64,000 bases of DNA from Anaspis maculata (GCA_949128115.1 OX421961.1:121647050-121711049); one strand, 5' to 3'. Positions 49,068 to 60,539 are shown, numbered from the stretch's first letter. A program made the numbers and translations. The notes: generated by a model from the sequence alone, not told the origin.

Positions 49068-49253
49068 AGACCTTAACCGTAACAGCAACGGTAACGTTAT
49101 TGTAAAAGTTTGAGCATTTATGTTTACTACATTTCATGCAAGAGATCGAGAATGAAAAGACTCTCGGCACCGAAACCGGAAACCGGCAACCTGCTTTCGT
49201 TGTGTTCCCAGCTTGAAATGTACAGGTTACCGTTGCTGTTACGGCTAAGGTAC
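49068..49253. repeat. hairpin with 28-bp arms
   Basis: Left CCTTAACCGTAACAGCAACG (within 49068-49095) mirrors CGTTGCTGTTACGGCTAAGG (within 49226-49253), with one or two mismatches. The outer flanks CATTTA and TAAATG also mirror. It is a probable small foldback element. Confidence 0.65.
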
Positions 49254-50719
49254 ATATAAATGAGCACTAGTTCACTAGTACAGAGATTTCATACATGCGA
49301 GTATAGCGCTGCAAGCAAGAGCAAGACGCGAGAGTTATGTAGGTTGCACTGGCTCACATCACTCATACCGCGGTCTAATAAGTTTTCCGTCTGATAACTT
49401 GGCAGCCAGGGCAACAAGACCAATCGCAATGACAGATCTGTGTACTTATTACACGACAACACTACCGCTTGTCACGCCATCATGCCGTTCGCGTTGGAAT
49501 TACGTCGACCTCTGTTTCCCTCTAAAGCACAGCTTTCAATACGCGAGCCACCTCCATGAGTAATGGCTGGCATTATACCAATTTATTGCGTGTGTTCAGG
49601 TACAGTACGTTGTGTTGTGTACGGGGATGTACGTTGATGGAACAAAACGGGAGGAAAATACTAAAGTGGAGTTAAACTATCAAGAGGTATGGACGCGAGG
49701 AAGCTGACGCGGGAGCACAATTTGTTCCGTAATCGCCTGCGAAACATGCCGGACAACAACAAGGAGCTTTGCTCTTTGAGCCCGGTGTAATTTTTCGGGA
49801 GCATCCAAGTCATCCTACGAAAACATCATCGGTCAACATTGACCTTCGGCACACACGAAATCAGAAGACAAACATCACGTTGTTGAGTTGAACTTTATTT
49901 CCAGAGATTAAAGCCGGGGATCGCTGTACATTTTGCCCCATTTATCTTTGCCGCGTGCAGTGGCTGATATTAATTATGAACTTTTGGATTTTCAATTTAG
50001 ATTACGACACGTCGTTTTCACGTTGTTTGGTTAGGATCTTTGGTTTCATGACGGAACGGTATAGCATTTTTCGACGTCACTGAAACACCGCTTATGACTT
50101 TTTTGTTCCACAATTTATGGGTGTCATTTCCAGTTCAAGTAGGGCGACTAGATGAAAATATCACTACAAGTAACGAGAACGCTGGCGGTTGAGGGCTTGA
50201 ACGACACAGTGTAACGTTTTGTCAATTTAACATTGCCAGATTTGTGTGAATTTGTGTTTGATTTTCATGCTTTGGGCATTTGTTATTAAGGCTATATTTG
50301 TAATTTATATCAACAACAACATAAGTTTGAGAATAAAAATTTTTGTCTGTGAAGGGTATCCTACGCCGTATTATCCGTAGGCGAATGGTTTGGTCGAGCG
50401 AATGCACCAGACACTCTTGCAGAAGCTGGGGCGTTCCCAGAAAACTTGGGTCGGCGCTCTGGTCAAAGCCTCTCAGAAATAGGCACCGCTTTTAAAGAAG
50501 ACATCTACTGTGTGCTCTCTCTCGAAGCTAGTCAAAAGAGAATAGCATCAAAGCTTGACCCAATAACGCCAAAAATGTTCAAATTGTTCTTTCCAGTTCC
50601 AGCCGGGCAGATAAGCGTCGCGAGACGAAGCTTCTCCAGTGTCTGACATGAAGGACTCCAGCACATACCGCAGTTGAGTTTAGTCATAAGTCGGAGCTCC
50701 GTTATCTACCTTTCAAGAC

Positions 50720-50873
50720 TTAAGCTGGATTCCCAGTTGCGAATATTTGGACAGAAAATGCGAAATTTAATGTCAAAGTCGTCATATTGGCCAATCAGAG
50801 CCCTCGAATTCAAAATTTGACATATAAAATCGCATTTTCTGTCCGAATATTCGCATCTGGGAACCCTGCTTTA
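50720..50873. mobile_element. 154-bp MITE
   Basis: GCTGGATTCCCAGTTGCGAA at the left mirrors TTCGCATCTGGGAACCCTGC at the right, continuing through ATATTTGGACAGAAAATGCG. TTAA/TTTA borders hint at a TTAA-type target. Confidence 0.75.
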
Positions 50874-51669
50874 GGCTGTCCTCCCCGAGGCTTTCCCATA
50901 GGCTATCGTATTATTCCGGGTGACGATCGCGCGTTGCGTCGAGGCCTCTGCGCGTCTCGTAGTTTGTCAACGGTAATAGAGCGTCAGCCACGGAATAGAC
51001 TGACTCACGTCGCAAACGTTCCCGAGCATAGAGTACCTGGACTTAGCTCGGTTGGTTCGTCCAGTGTCCCGGAACCAGACGCCTAACTTGACGACAGCAA
51101 TCCCACAAATATTAGCAATAAAAACTATAATATGTTATCAATGACCTTATTTCACGTCACTTCTTCACAGTTGCTCCGGCACGACAATTAAAGCCCCTTT
51201 ATTGTTGCTTGACAAGAGTGTTCGATTTTTGTTCGTCCCCCTGGATCCTCGATACGCAATCCACGCCCATCAAGAGGTCTATTGCTTGGGTTAGCCGCCT
51301 CGCGGAATAGGTCTGGAGGCGGCCCTAACTAGACAGACAGCTAAGAACGGCGGACGCCAGATGTCGCTGTGCGGGGAAGGAGTGCCAGAAGTCTAGCTGC
51401 GCGGAGCACCGGGAGAACAATCCAGAACAGACGAGTCGGCGAAGGAGAACCACACGTACTTATTTGTTGTTACTTTTATGTTCGCAGGAATCATAAATAA
51501 GACTGTGGAACTTGGGCTCCAAGGTGTTCTTGTCTACCTGCTCTATAATCAGCAGTGAATCCAAGGACCTGTTTTTTTTCCTGGACCTGCCTTTTGACTT
51601 TATTCACCCAGGATGGCCAAGCGAGATGACCGTAGCTATACACCGCCATTATGTGACCCTTAGAATGTG

Positions 51670-52185
51670 ACCTTGCGGCCGCTCTCCGCCGTCGTGGCAC
51701 CGAAACCCAGTCGGCGGCCGGTTCAACTTCCTCACCAGGTGAAGTTGACTCCACCAGTGGCGGCACGCACCAGGAGCTGGTCAGAATTTTCGCTGATACC
51801 ATTCGTACAGTGGCGGGTATCAATACCGTCTCTTCGCCTACCCCTGCACCCAGCGTCGTTCGCCCACATGTAAGTTCATCTTTTATAAACAATGTCGTAA
51901 CACAATTCGACCCGTCCACTATGAAAATCGATGAGTGGCTGATTAAAGTCGATGAATGGGCGCAGCTTCTGCACTGGTCAGACCAGGAGACTTGTTGTTA
52001 TGCACTCCCTAAACTTTGCGGGGCTGCAAAAACTTTCTACGAAGGCCTTCCCACAGCTGTTTAAAGTTAGCCGGAGTGGAAGCACCTCCTCAGTCAGACA
52101 TTTTTTCCTCTCGAAACATCATACCTTATTACACATTTAAAAAAAATGTCTATGATTCACGCTTTAAAATTGAACTTCTCCTATA
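51670..52185 (+). pseudogene. Ty3/gypsy gag, 5' part
   Basis: Capsid part of a gypsy-type gag: FINNVVTQFDPSTMKIDEWL, then VDEWAQLLHWSDQETCCYAL, then LCGAAKTFYEGLP. A stop or frame change near 52062 follows; the capsid reading resumes in another frame (WPEWKHLLSQTF, about 52074-52110). It is then cut at 52186 by a 2.2-kb palindrome. The upstream start and 5' LTR are not clear. Gag forms the particle; this copy cannot. It continues at 54393 with the zinc knuckle. Confidence 0.7.
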
Positions 52186-54392
52186 TAGGCCAGTCAAATT
52201 AGAACAAATTTTTCCGTTTGAGGGAAAAAACTGTTGGAGTTTTGGAAATTTGACAGTTATGTCCGGTAAGGTGTACTGTTAAACATACCAAAAGTCCCCA
52301 ACTCTACCTATTGAGCTCGAGCCGCCATCTTGGAAAAATGGTCCTTCGATCCAATTTTCTGCTCATATTCCGCTAATCATCAGAGATATTCAATCAAGTT
52401 TCATAAAAAATCAAGGCTATAAAATTGCCCACAAAAATTGTTTCATACCGATTTTTTTCTCGTATATGTTGATATCAATAAAATTAACTTAACAAAAAAA
52501 AAATCAAAAATTTAGCGATTTTTTGCCTATGGCTGAAGATATTGTCTTCAAAATTTGTGAAGATGTTGACAGTCTACATCAAAGCTGAACGTGACAGTTG
52601 AGATAGGAAAAAAAATTGCGAAAATATTTTTTATTTTTTTTTTTCAAATTAAGCAAAATATTGATTTTCGAGTTTGACACTTCCAACAGGGCGGAGTGAA
52701 GGTTTCAATCGAACATGAATCAGTTTTGATATTTACATATTGTAAGACAAGATTCCATCAGTATTGTGCCTTCACGAGCTTCTGGGATGCTCGATATGAA
52801 TTAAACTAAAAGAATAATAGCTAAGTCCAAAAAGTGTTGTCGATTGGTTATGAAGGAAACATTTCGGAACTAAAGACATCAGCAAAGGATATACAAGAGG
52901 TCCAAAGGTTATTCAACTGTATATGAGCCCCATATTGATGTGCCTTATCCAAAATAGTACAAAAGAATCAATCAAAATGTTAAAATCCACCCTGTATAAC
53001 AAAAAGTAACGATACAAAATGGAAGTAGTAAAGCATACATGGTGTCAAAAATACAGCCTTCACATTGCTGAAAAAAAGAACAAAATTGATCGATTTATTT
53101 GAAAGTTATTAGTCCTCAAACTTGACTTTACAAATTTCAGCAAGTGAAATAGGGAAAAGTAGAGAGAAGTAACTGTCGGAGTTTCAAAAATTTGACAGGG
53201 ATGTTCGCTAAGGTATACTAATAAACATACTAAAAGTCCCCGCCACTACCTGTTGTGCACGAGCCGCCATCTTGGAAAAATGGTAATAAATTTGATCGAA
53301 GGACCATTATTTCAAGATGGCGGCTCAAGCGCAACAGGTACTGGCGGGGACTTTTAGTATGTTTATTAGTATACTTTAGCGAACATTCCTGTCAAATTTC
53401 TGAAACTCCGACAGTTACTTCTCTCTACTTCTCCCTATTTCACTGGCTGAAATTTGTAAAGTCAAGTTTGAGGACTAATAACTTTCAAATAAATCGATCA
53501 ATTTTGTTATTTTTTTCAGCAATGTAAAGGCTGTATTTTTGACACCAGGTATGCTTTACTACTTCCATTTTGTATCGTTATTTTCCGTTATACAGGGTGG
53601 ATTTTAACATTTTGATTGATTCTTTTGTACTATTTTGGATAAGGCACATCAATATGGGGGTCATATACAGTTGAATAACCTTTGGACCTTCTGTATATCC
53701 TTTGCTGATGTCTTTTGTTTCGAAATGTTTCCTTCAGAACCAATCGACAACACTTTTTGGACTTAGCGATTATTCTTTCTGTTTAATTCATATCGAGCAT
53801 TCCAGAAGATCGTGAAGGCACAATATTGATGAAATCTTGTCTTACAATATGTAAATATCAAAACTGATTGATGTTCGATTGAAACCTTTACTCCGCCCTG
53901 TTGGAAATGTCAAACTCGAAAACCAAATTTTTGCTTAATTTAAAAAATAAAATAAAAAATATTTTCGCAATTTTTTTTCTATTTCAACTGTCACATTTAG
54001 CTTTGATGTAGACTGCCAACATCTTCACAAATTTTGAAGACAATATCTCCAGCCATAGGCAAAAAATCGCTTTTTTTTTTATTTATTTTTTGTTAATTTA
54101 ATTTAATTAATATCAGTAGATACGAGAGACAAATCGGTATAGAGCAATTTTTGTAGACAATTTTATAGCCTTAATTTTTAATAAAACCTCATTGAATATC
54201 TCTGATGATTAGCGCAATATAAGCAGAAAACTGGATCGAAGGACCATTTTTCCAAGATGGCGGCTCGAGCTCAATAGGTAGAGCTGGGGACTTTTAGTAT
54301 GTTTATCAGTACACCTTACCGGACATTACTGTCAAATTTCCAAAACTCCAACAGTTTTTTCCCTCCAGCTTTCCCTATTTGACTGGCCTAAT
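52186..54392. mobile_element. 2.2-kb concentric palindrome inserted in gag
   Basis: Ends TATAGGCCAGTCAAAT and ATTTGACTGGCCTAATA, arms of about 1.1 kb around about 53290. A block of about 170 bp (AGTCCCC, GAGCTCGAGCCGCCATCTTGG, ATGGTCCTTCG and neighbours) occurs four times: at the outer left, near the centre on each side, and at the outer right, the right-hand ones inverted. CCACCCTGTATAA and TTATACAGGGTGG form a further mirrored pair at about 52990 and 53590. It contains no protein motif. Gag homology resumes immediately on the right side. Confidence 0.85.
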
Positions 54393-54898
54393 ACTGATAT
54401 TATAGTTACTAATGGGGGTATCTCTGACTCCAACGTTAAGTTCGCAGTTCAGGCCTCTAAAGTTACAAACCCTGGCGAATTAGCGGTCTATCTGAGGACA
54501 TTTGACACAGCAGGTGGCGCCCCAAACACGGAAAATTCCCATTCTTCAGTAACTTGTTACCATTGTAAAAATTCGGGCCACATCAAACGCCACTGCCCAG
54601 CCTATAAGAAAACCAAAGAGTCCGATAACCGCCCTTCATCCTTACTAGCGCTACAGTATGACAAGCCGTCCCCTTCTCCAAATGGATCCAACAAGCGTGT
54701 TTATGTCATAAATCAAACAGAATCGTCTAATCCTTTTATAAAAATTATTCAAATTGAAGGTCAGTCTACTACTTGCTTCGTGGACTTCGGTAGTGAAGTC
54801 TCCTTGATATCATCATCCCTGGTTAAAATCTTGAATTTGAAACCAACTGAAATCTCACCTGTTCGCCTTCGACATCTTGGTGATCACGTCACATATTG
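54393..54898 (+). pseudogene. Ty3/gypsy gag zinc knuckle and protease
   Basis: Continuation of the gypsy gag-pol in one frame: CCHC zinc knuckle CYHCKNSGHIKRHC (54555-54596, spacing C-x2-C-x4-H-x4-C), a linker, then a retropepsin-like segment CFVDFGSEVSLIS (54774 onward). The catalytic triad is normally D-(T/S)-G; here the middle residue is phenylalanine, which should abolish activity. A stop follows at 54896-54898. Confidence 0.8.
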
Positions 54899-54940
54899 AT
54901 ACAAATAAAGTCATCCTAGGCAGAAAATTTACAGAACAAG

Positions 54941-56868
54941 ATGATGTGCATTATGAGAAGGGTATTAACAGCGTTTTATTCAAGCTTCGTACGAATAAAA
55001 TTGTATCAGCCATCATATATACGCCGGGGTGTGCCAATGCCCTTGGAGATGAATTTAAAATTTTTTTTGACGGAATTCGACGCCTGTTTTTTGAACGATA
55101 ATCCAACTGATGTTGGTTGGCCCATAGCTATGCCTATTGATCTAACTTCTACTGGCCCGGTTTCTAGGAAACCATACAGGCTAGCAATCAGTGAACAAGC
55201 TATCGTTCGCGGAATTGAGAAAGAACTTTTACAAGCTGAAATAATCAGCCCTTTCACCTCATGTTAAATCAGTCCTGCAATTCTGGTAAAAAAATCCAAC
55301 GGCGATCACCGGCTCTGCATTGATTATCGTAAGCTTGACAGCATTACCGTTCCCCAAAATTTTCCCATGCCTCGCATCGAAGATCTCATTGATCGCTTAA
55401 CAGGTTTCACCTACTTTTGTTAAGTTGACCTTGCGTCTGGTTACTATCAGTTCCAGATCGAACCACAATCAATCCACAAAACAGCTTTTTGTACGATGGA
55501 CGGCCTTTATGAATTCTTGCGTGTCCCTTTCAGGTTATGTAACGCGGTACCTTTCTTGCAGCGAACCATGACTCACATTTTGGACCCCTTATGTTCCCAA
55601 AATAAAGTTATTGTCTTTATGGATGACATCCTTATCCCTTCAAAAACTATCGCCGAAGGTCTTCACATCCTCAGGGAACTTCTTCAAATTCCACAACAGC
55701 ATAACCTCAAACTCCGTCTGAGTAAATGTGCCTTTTTCCTCACCTCTCTAACATTCCTCGGTCTTTAAGTATCGCACGATGGTATTCGACTCAACATTGC
55801 TGAAATCGCGGCGGTTGAACAGTTTCCCCCTCCCTCGAACCTCACCCAACTTCGCCAATTTCTGGGGTTAACTTCTCACTTCAGGAAATTCATTCCTCAG
55901 TTTGCCGTCCGAACTCGACCACTCACCACCTTACTTCGTCAGAACGTTGATTAGGAGTGGGGTGATGCCCAAAATCAAGTTTTTTTGGACCTCAAGTCTA
56001 TTTTGACCTCCAGACCCCTCCTTACTCTTTTTGATCCCACCAAAAAAACACGATTATACACGGACGCATCCGTGCATGGCTTTGGCTCCGTTTTGATTTA
56101 AGTTCATGACGGTAAAGAAAAGCCTAACTGCTATTACAGCTGTCAAACAACACCAGCCGAGTCTCGCTACCATTCTATTGAGCTGGAAACCCTTGCGGTT
56201 GTTAAAGCGGTTACTCATTTTCGTCATTACTTGTTGGGTCACAGGTTCACCTCAATCACAGACTGCAACTCGTTGAAAAATGCACTTGAGAAGCAAACCT
56301 TGAATACTCGTATCGCCCGATGGATTATTGCCCTCCAAGAATTTACCTTTGACGTACTTCATAAGCCCGGTACGCAGTTGAGCTTTGTCGACGCTTTGAG
56401 TCGTACCGTTGCGGACTTTTCAAAGTGGACGACAGTTGACAGATTTTTCAGGATTCTGGCCTGAACGTCGCATGACAGCAAGCCAACTCGTTGACATTGT
56501 CGTCCACTTTATTTTGACCGCAACCGTAAACCCATCCCCGATCCCAGTTTAAACGTCCACTTTATCTCAGCGGTTGATTGGGTATCCTCTGTGCAAAATC
56601 AAGACAAATTCCTGACTAACGTCATTCAAATTATCTTATCTGGTGACCGCTTCCAAAATGAAGAATTTTTCACTAAATACAGTGTCAAAGGTGGAAAACT
56701 TTATCATAATTCTGCTGAAGGTCAAAAGCTCGTCATCCCAGATCACTGCAGGTGGCAATTGCTCCGTATCTATCATGATGATATGGGCCATTTTGTCCTT
56801 GATCAAACGTTGACATCTTTGAAATCGCAATTTTGGTTCCCACGCATGCGCCGTTTCGTGAAGAAATA
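54941..56868 (+). pseudogene. Ty3/gypsy RT, RNase H and integrase N-terminus
   Basis: A single reading frame with scattered nonsense codons and no visible frameshift: RT with LCIDYRKLDSITVPQ, VDLASGYYQFQI and the catalytic VIVFMDDIL (FMDD at 55616-55627); the connection QFLGLTSHFRKFIPQF; RNase H with YTDASVHGFGSVL and ELETLAVV; then the integrase zinc-binding start with RIYHDDMGHF and FWFPRMRRFVKK. Stops at 55265-55267, 55421-55423, 55766-55768, 55952-55954 and 56099-56101. Integrase is broken at 56868 by a LINE/SINE insertion and continues at 57332. Confidence 0.9.
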
Positions 56869-56871
56869 GAA

Positions 56872-57073
56872 GAGAATAAATAAAATAAATGAATGTTTTT
56901 CTCCTCATCGGCACTTATCGCGGCCATAGGAGTTGATATGCCTTTATTGGTATCAATTATACAGTTGAAAAATCCATTTTACGACACAACAACCAGACTT
57001 CCATTACCGGGAATCGAACCCAGAACTCCACTTTGCCGAGCAGGTACGCATCCCACTCGACTAGTGGGCCGTC
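56872..57073 (-). mobile_element. tRNA-derived SINE
   Basis: 202-bp SINE on the minus strand. The 5' head (from 57073) has an A box TAGTCGAGTGG and a B box GGTTCGATTCC, separated as in tRNA promoters. A unique body follows, then a TTTATTTTATTTATTC tail at the low-coordinate end. It is flanked by a 12-bp duplication GAAGAAATAGAA (56860-56871 and 57074-57085). It landed exactly across the junction of the gypsy integrase and the LINE tail, and is therefore younger than both. Confidence 0.85.
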
Positions 57074-57080
57074 GAAGAAA

Positions 57081-57331
57081 TAGAATAGAATAGAATAGAA
57101 TAGGTTTATTGCTTCTACGATACACAAAAGAATCCTAAGCAGTAAAAAAAAAGGATAGAAACAAAATATAGGACAGTGGTAATCATACATCTGCCTAAAT
57201 ATATATATATAAAAAAAGTGAGACAACGCATCTACTTTCACAAAAAGAACAATAACAATAACAATAACATATCATACAGAACGATGTTTACGTGAGTTAC
57301 ATCAATAAAATTTTAACATGACAACACATTA
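57081..57331 (-). mobile_element. LINE 3' fragment with TATTC tail
   Basis: 5'-truncated non-LTR insertion on the minus strand. It has AATAAA (57105-57110 on the plus strand as TTTATT) followed by a (TATTC)n tail to 57081. It is flanked by a 14-bp duplication of integrase sequence, TTCGTGAAGAAATA, at 56855-56868 and 57332-57345. No coding sequence is visible. Confidence 0.75.
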
Positions 57332-57691
57332 TTCGTGAAGAAATACATCAACTCTTGTATCTCCTGTAGCTATCATAAGATCAAAGCAGGAAAACAACCC
57401 GGGTACCTCCATCCCATAAATAAAATAGCAATTCCGTTCCATACAGTACACAAAGACCACTTAGGCCCTTTTCTCAAATCTAAGAAAGGGTACTCATATC
57501 TTTTCTTGATCATCGACGCCTTTACGAAATTTATAATCATCCGCCCAGTCCGCACAACAAAATCTTCTCATGATATTCATGAGTTGAACGAAGTCATCAC
57601 AACGTTTGGGACACCTTGCCGCCTCATCTGTGATGCAGCGACCTCCTTCACGTCCAGAAAGTTCAAACACTTCTGCGAAACCACTGGATAA
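57332..57691 (+). pseudogene. Ty3/gypsy integrase, continued
   Basis: The zinc-binding cysteines continue as CISCSYHK, then the catalytic core with HKDHLGPF (first D), LIIDAFTKF and LICDAATSFTS, where the usual D-R-G is D-A-A. It stops at 57689-57691 because homology switches to a non-LTR RT at about 57690. The catalytic glutamate and the 3' LTR are missing. Confidence 0.85.
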
Positions 57692-57935
57692 CATCAGTTT
57701 CAGTTACGGCGGTGTAAGACCAATTGCAGTTGGAGACGTTTTCCGCAGACTAACATCAAAACTTGCTTGCTCCTCGGTTTACTCTGAAATTGGACAACAT
57801 CTTCGGCCTCATCAGCTTGGTTTTGGGACTAGATCAGGCTGTGAGGCTGCAATCCATGCCGCTCGTAATTTTCTATCTTCCAACGAAGGATCAAGCAAAG
57901 TTCTATTGAAAGTAGATCTAAAAAATGCTTTCAAT
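57690..57935 (+). pseudogene. non-LTR reverse transcriptase, part 1
   Basis: RT fingers and first palm block: GGVRPIAVGDVFRRLTSKLA, then LRPHQLGFGTRSGCEAAIHA, then KVDLKNAFN with the motif A aspartate. It begins abruptly within the gypsy integrase, so it is a truncated insertion. It is cut after KNAFN by the 2.15-kb element at 57936. Confidence 0.85.
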
Positions 57936-58278
57936 AGGGTCCTTGCAGAAATTTTCAAAATCAGAAATTTCTATGTAGGAACATGCGCTATGTTGTACAT
58001 AGTCATACAGTTCAAGGAAAAAACTGAAAAAAAATTTTGAAGCTTTTTATTAAAATAGTAAAGTTTCCAATAATTTGAATTTATTTTCGCGCCCAAAAAC
58101 AGCCATGACGTCAGACATGCTGGGGATATTCTGGGGATATTTAGAACGACAGCGCAGCTGTGTTGTTTTTGCATCAGACAGACGTCCTTGGCATCAGACT
58201 GACTTGGCACTTTTTTTGTCACTGTCAGCTAGAAGTGATTGTCACTTTTGAGCTCCTTCGCGCAGCTATATTTTCAAC

Positions 58279-58495
58279 ATGCCTCCCAGAGTTGTTGACC
58301 TCAATGAGTGTTGCTTGATGAGTTGGTGGCCAAACGATTCAACTTCCACACCTGATAAAGGTTTAATTCAAATGCCCCAAGATTCACCACGAAGACAACG
58401 TTGGCACGAAGTGCTAAAATGCCAATATCTGTCGCCTTATACCACTTTTGCCTCGACTTTTGCCTTTGTGAGGATCATCAAAATCAAGCTGTAGG
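58279..58495 (+). pseudogene. THAP-like zinc finger remnant
   Basis: An open frame from MPPRV with paired cysteines, then KGLIQMPQDSPRRQRWHEVL, resembling the THAP core (P, basic pair, W). The expected closing CEDH motif is present as TGT-GAG-GAT-CAT at 58467-58478, but in another frame, so a frameshift has occurred. A palindrome interrupts it at 58496. THAP domains bind transposon ends in several transposase families. Confidence 0.45.
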
Positions 58496-59249
58496 TACAG
58501 GGTGTTCACGATAAAATTCACCCCCCTCCAGTAAATTCCCCTTTAAGATTTTTCGAAGAACTAAAAACTTTTTCTCCACGATTTTTCCCAGGGACCTTGA
58601 ATCGATCCTCCAAAAGTTTCTAATTGATACCGTATACAGGGTGTGATATGTAACTTTTTTATTTTAAATGCAACACCCTATATTTTATTCCGTTATTTGG
58701 TGGAACTTTTTTTTCTGATTACAAATATATATGACACTTATGATTTATTTCGACAAGTAAGTTGTCGGAAAAATAATAAAATAGGTAGTAAAATAATTTT
58801 GTTTCGCAGCAAGATGGCTTTGGTTTTTACAGCTCACTTGAAATAAAGTTATTTTTGTAGCATTTTGTCTGCAGAATTCAACTCTGCATGGATAAATGGT
58901 CTAATTTGTTCCTAATGCAGGGTGTCGCGTAATTTTCAATTTTTAATTTATTTGACTACCTATTTTTTTATTTTTTTTACAGCTTCCTTGTCAAAATAAA
59001 TCATAAATGTTATATACATTTGTTATCAGAAAGAAAGGCTTCCTCAAACGACGTAATCAAATATAGGGTGTTGCATTTGAAATAAAAAAGTTACATGTCA
59101 CACCCTGTATACGGTACCAACTGAAAAATTTTAGACGATCGATTCAAAATCCCTGGGAAAAATCGTTGAGAAAAAGTTTTTAGTTTTTCAAAATATCTCA
59201 GAGGGGAATCTCCTAGAGGGGGGGTGAATTTTATCGTGAACACCCTGTA
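58496..59249. mobile_element. concentric palindrome inside the AT-type element
   Basis: Outer ends TACAGGGTGTTCACGATAAA and TTTATCGTGAACACCCTGTA. A second pair TACAGGGTGTGA(T/C)AT lies at 58635 and its complement ends at 59109. A third pair TGCAACACCCTATATTT and AAATATAGGGTGTTGCA lies further in. It has no coding capacity. The layers share TACAGGGTGT-like edges. Confidence 0.85.
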
Positions 59250-59407
59250 CATATCCAACGGCGGAGTTCGCATAGTTGTCTCTACCAGCTCTAGAAATAC
59301 AAAAAATTACAGAATAGATCTAAATCGTTTTCACTTAGGCGTCTTCCATGCAAATGATTTCACAACTACTAATCATGACTCCGTTGAGGTCACCCGATCA
59401 AATCTTG

Positions 59408-59614
59408 TTAGGGGTATCTCATTCTGCTCATCTGAAACGCGGCTAATGATATCAAAGAAATCGAACATCTACCTGTGAGCTTCGCTGTGAGCTTTGACTC
59501 TTCTTCTGCTGTTTTAAATTTTTCGTTCTTCGCGAAGAACTCTTCCTCCATCACGAAGTTAACCATCGGCAAATGGTCGGATTCCGCCTGAACAAAACCT
59601 TTCTCCATCGTCAT
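59408..59614 (-). pseudogene. N-terminus of a YqaJ-type transposon protein
   Basis: The minus-strand frame begins with ATG at 59614 and reads GFVQAESDHLPMVNFVMEEE and FFAKNEKFKTAEEE. I recognise this as the usual start of the arthropod YqaJ-nuclease proteins that accompany ISL2EU-like elements. Homology is lost after about 50 residues and no nuclease motifs remain. Opposite orientation to the THAP segment fits a two-gene transposon. Confidence 0.5.
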
Positions 59615-60081
59615 CCCATTTTACACAAAACACAACACAGCGATTACGGCTTTCAAATTTTTCGGCTTGACGTTTCGTTTGGCGGTTGCTGTCATGCTGC
59701 GCATTTAGGTTGAAGAGGTGTGCGTTTCACTTAATTTCAAGTCGTATCAATGAATTTGAAGGATCTTCAGAACAAATAGTCAAACCCTGTTCTATTATAA
59801 TATTTTCTTAAAGAGGTAAAATGGCATTTTCACACATTTTACACATTGAGAATTGTGAAGTAAATTTAAGCTTCTAAACTTCTTTAAATCGGTGTAGAGG
59901 AGGGCGTAAACTTATGCATTTGTGAAAAATGTAAGGATGTTGCCTACACTCAATTTTTTCAAACTTTAATTGAAAATTTTAACAAAAATAGAAAGGTATA
60001 TCACAATTAAGATAGAACATATTATTGAGTGACTCAAGGGCATTCTATTGGAGTAAGAAAAAAATTTCATGCAAGGACCCT

Positions 60082-60539
60082 ATTCTCTTGATAGAGACAC
60101 GATGTTGACAACCATCCAAAAAAATTTTTCTTCGCTTTATCCATTTTACCTACAAGCTTACAGCTCATCATCTTCATTGATATACGGTTCTCAGGTCATT
60201 AAGTCTGAAAACGGAGTCCAACAAGGAGACCCAAGTGGACCTTTAATCTTCAGCTTAAGCATCCATCCTCTCATCAAAACACTGCATTCTGAAATAAATA
60301 TTTGGTACCTGGATGATGGCACCATGATTGGGGAGCCAGCAAATGTTTTGGAAGATTTTTCTCTTCCAATCAATAATTTTCTTCTGATGGGTTTGGAAAT
60401 TAACACACAAAAATGTGAACTGATGTTTCTTGGTGATCACAATATCACCGTTTTGAACGAATTTGGAAAACTTTGTCCTGGTATTAGAGTTATTTCAGAT
60501 TGCGAAGCCACTCTCTTGGGTGCTCCAATAAAAGAACAA
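60082..60539 (+). pseudogene. non-LTR reverse transcriptase, part 2
   Basis: Continuation after the AT-type element: SLDRDTMLTTIQKNF, GVQQGDPSGPLIFSLSIHP, and the catalytic box IWYLDDGTMIG (YLDD), then INTQKCELMFLG and TLLGAPIKEQ. It is uninterrupted until an insertion at 60540. The family also left the fragment at 45768-46014. Confidence 0.9.

Larger units (their letters stand above)
48886..51600. other. no recognisable gene; two small inverted repeats
   Basis: No gene identified. See separate entries for the hairpin at 49068-49253 and the small MITE at 50720-50873. The frame 50446-50646 ends in FPVPAGQISVARRSFSSV, faintly like a hAT C-terminus but too weak to call. Confidence 0.45.
57936..60081. 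mobile_element. AT-duplicating DNA transposon (ISL2EU-like) splitting the RT
   Basis: Terminal inverted repeats AGGGTCCTTGCA (57936) and TGCAAGGACCCT (ending 60081), with a 2-bp duplication AT (57934-57935 and 60082-60083). Removing the element plus one AT joins KNAFN to SLDRDTM in frame. Inside are a THAP-like segment on the plus strand, a YqaJ-protein-like N-terminus on the minus strand and a further palindrome. An AT duplication, a THAP-type transposase and a YqaJ partner are, to my knowledge, the ISL2EU combination; the assignment is inference. The transposase core is absent. Confidence 0.7.

Noticed and set aside
50446..50646. Possible hAT transposase C-terminus (RRSFSSV)
   Set aside because: Only one weak motif, followed by a stop and no matching context.
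51491..51919. 142-codon minus-strand frame
   Set aside because: Antisense to gypsy gag, which has recognisable capsid motifs on the plus strand.
57000..57073. A functional tRNA gene on the minus strand
   Set aside because: A and B boxes are present but no acceptor stem or cloverleaf; it is the head of a SINE with target duplications.
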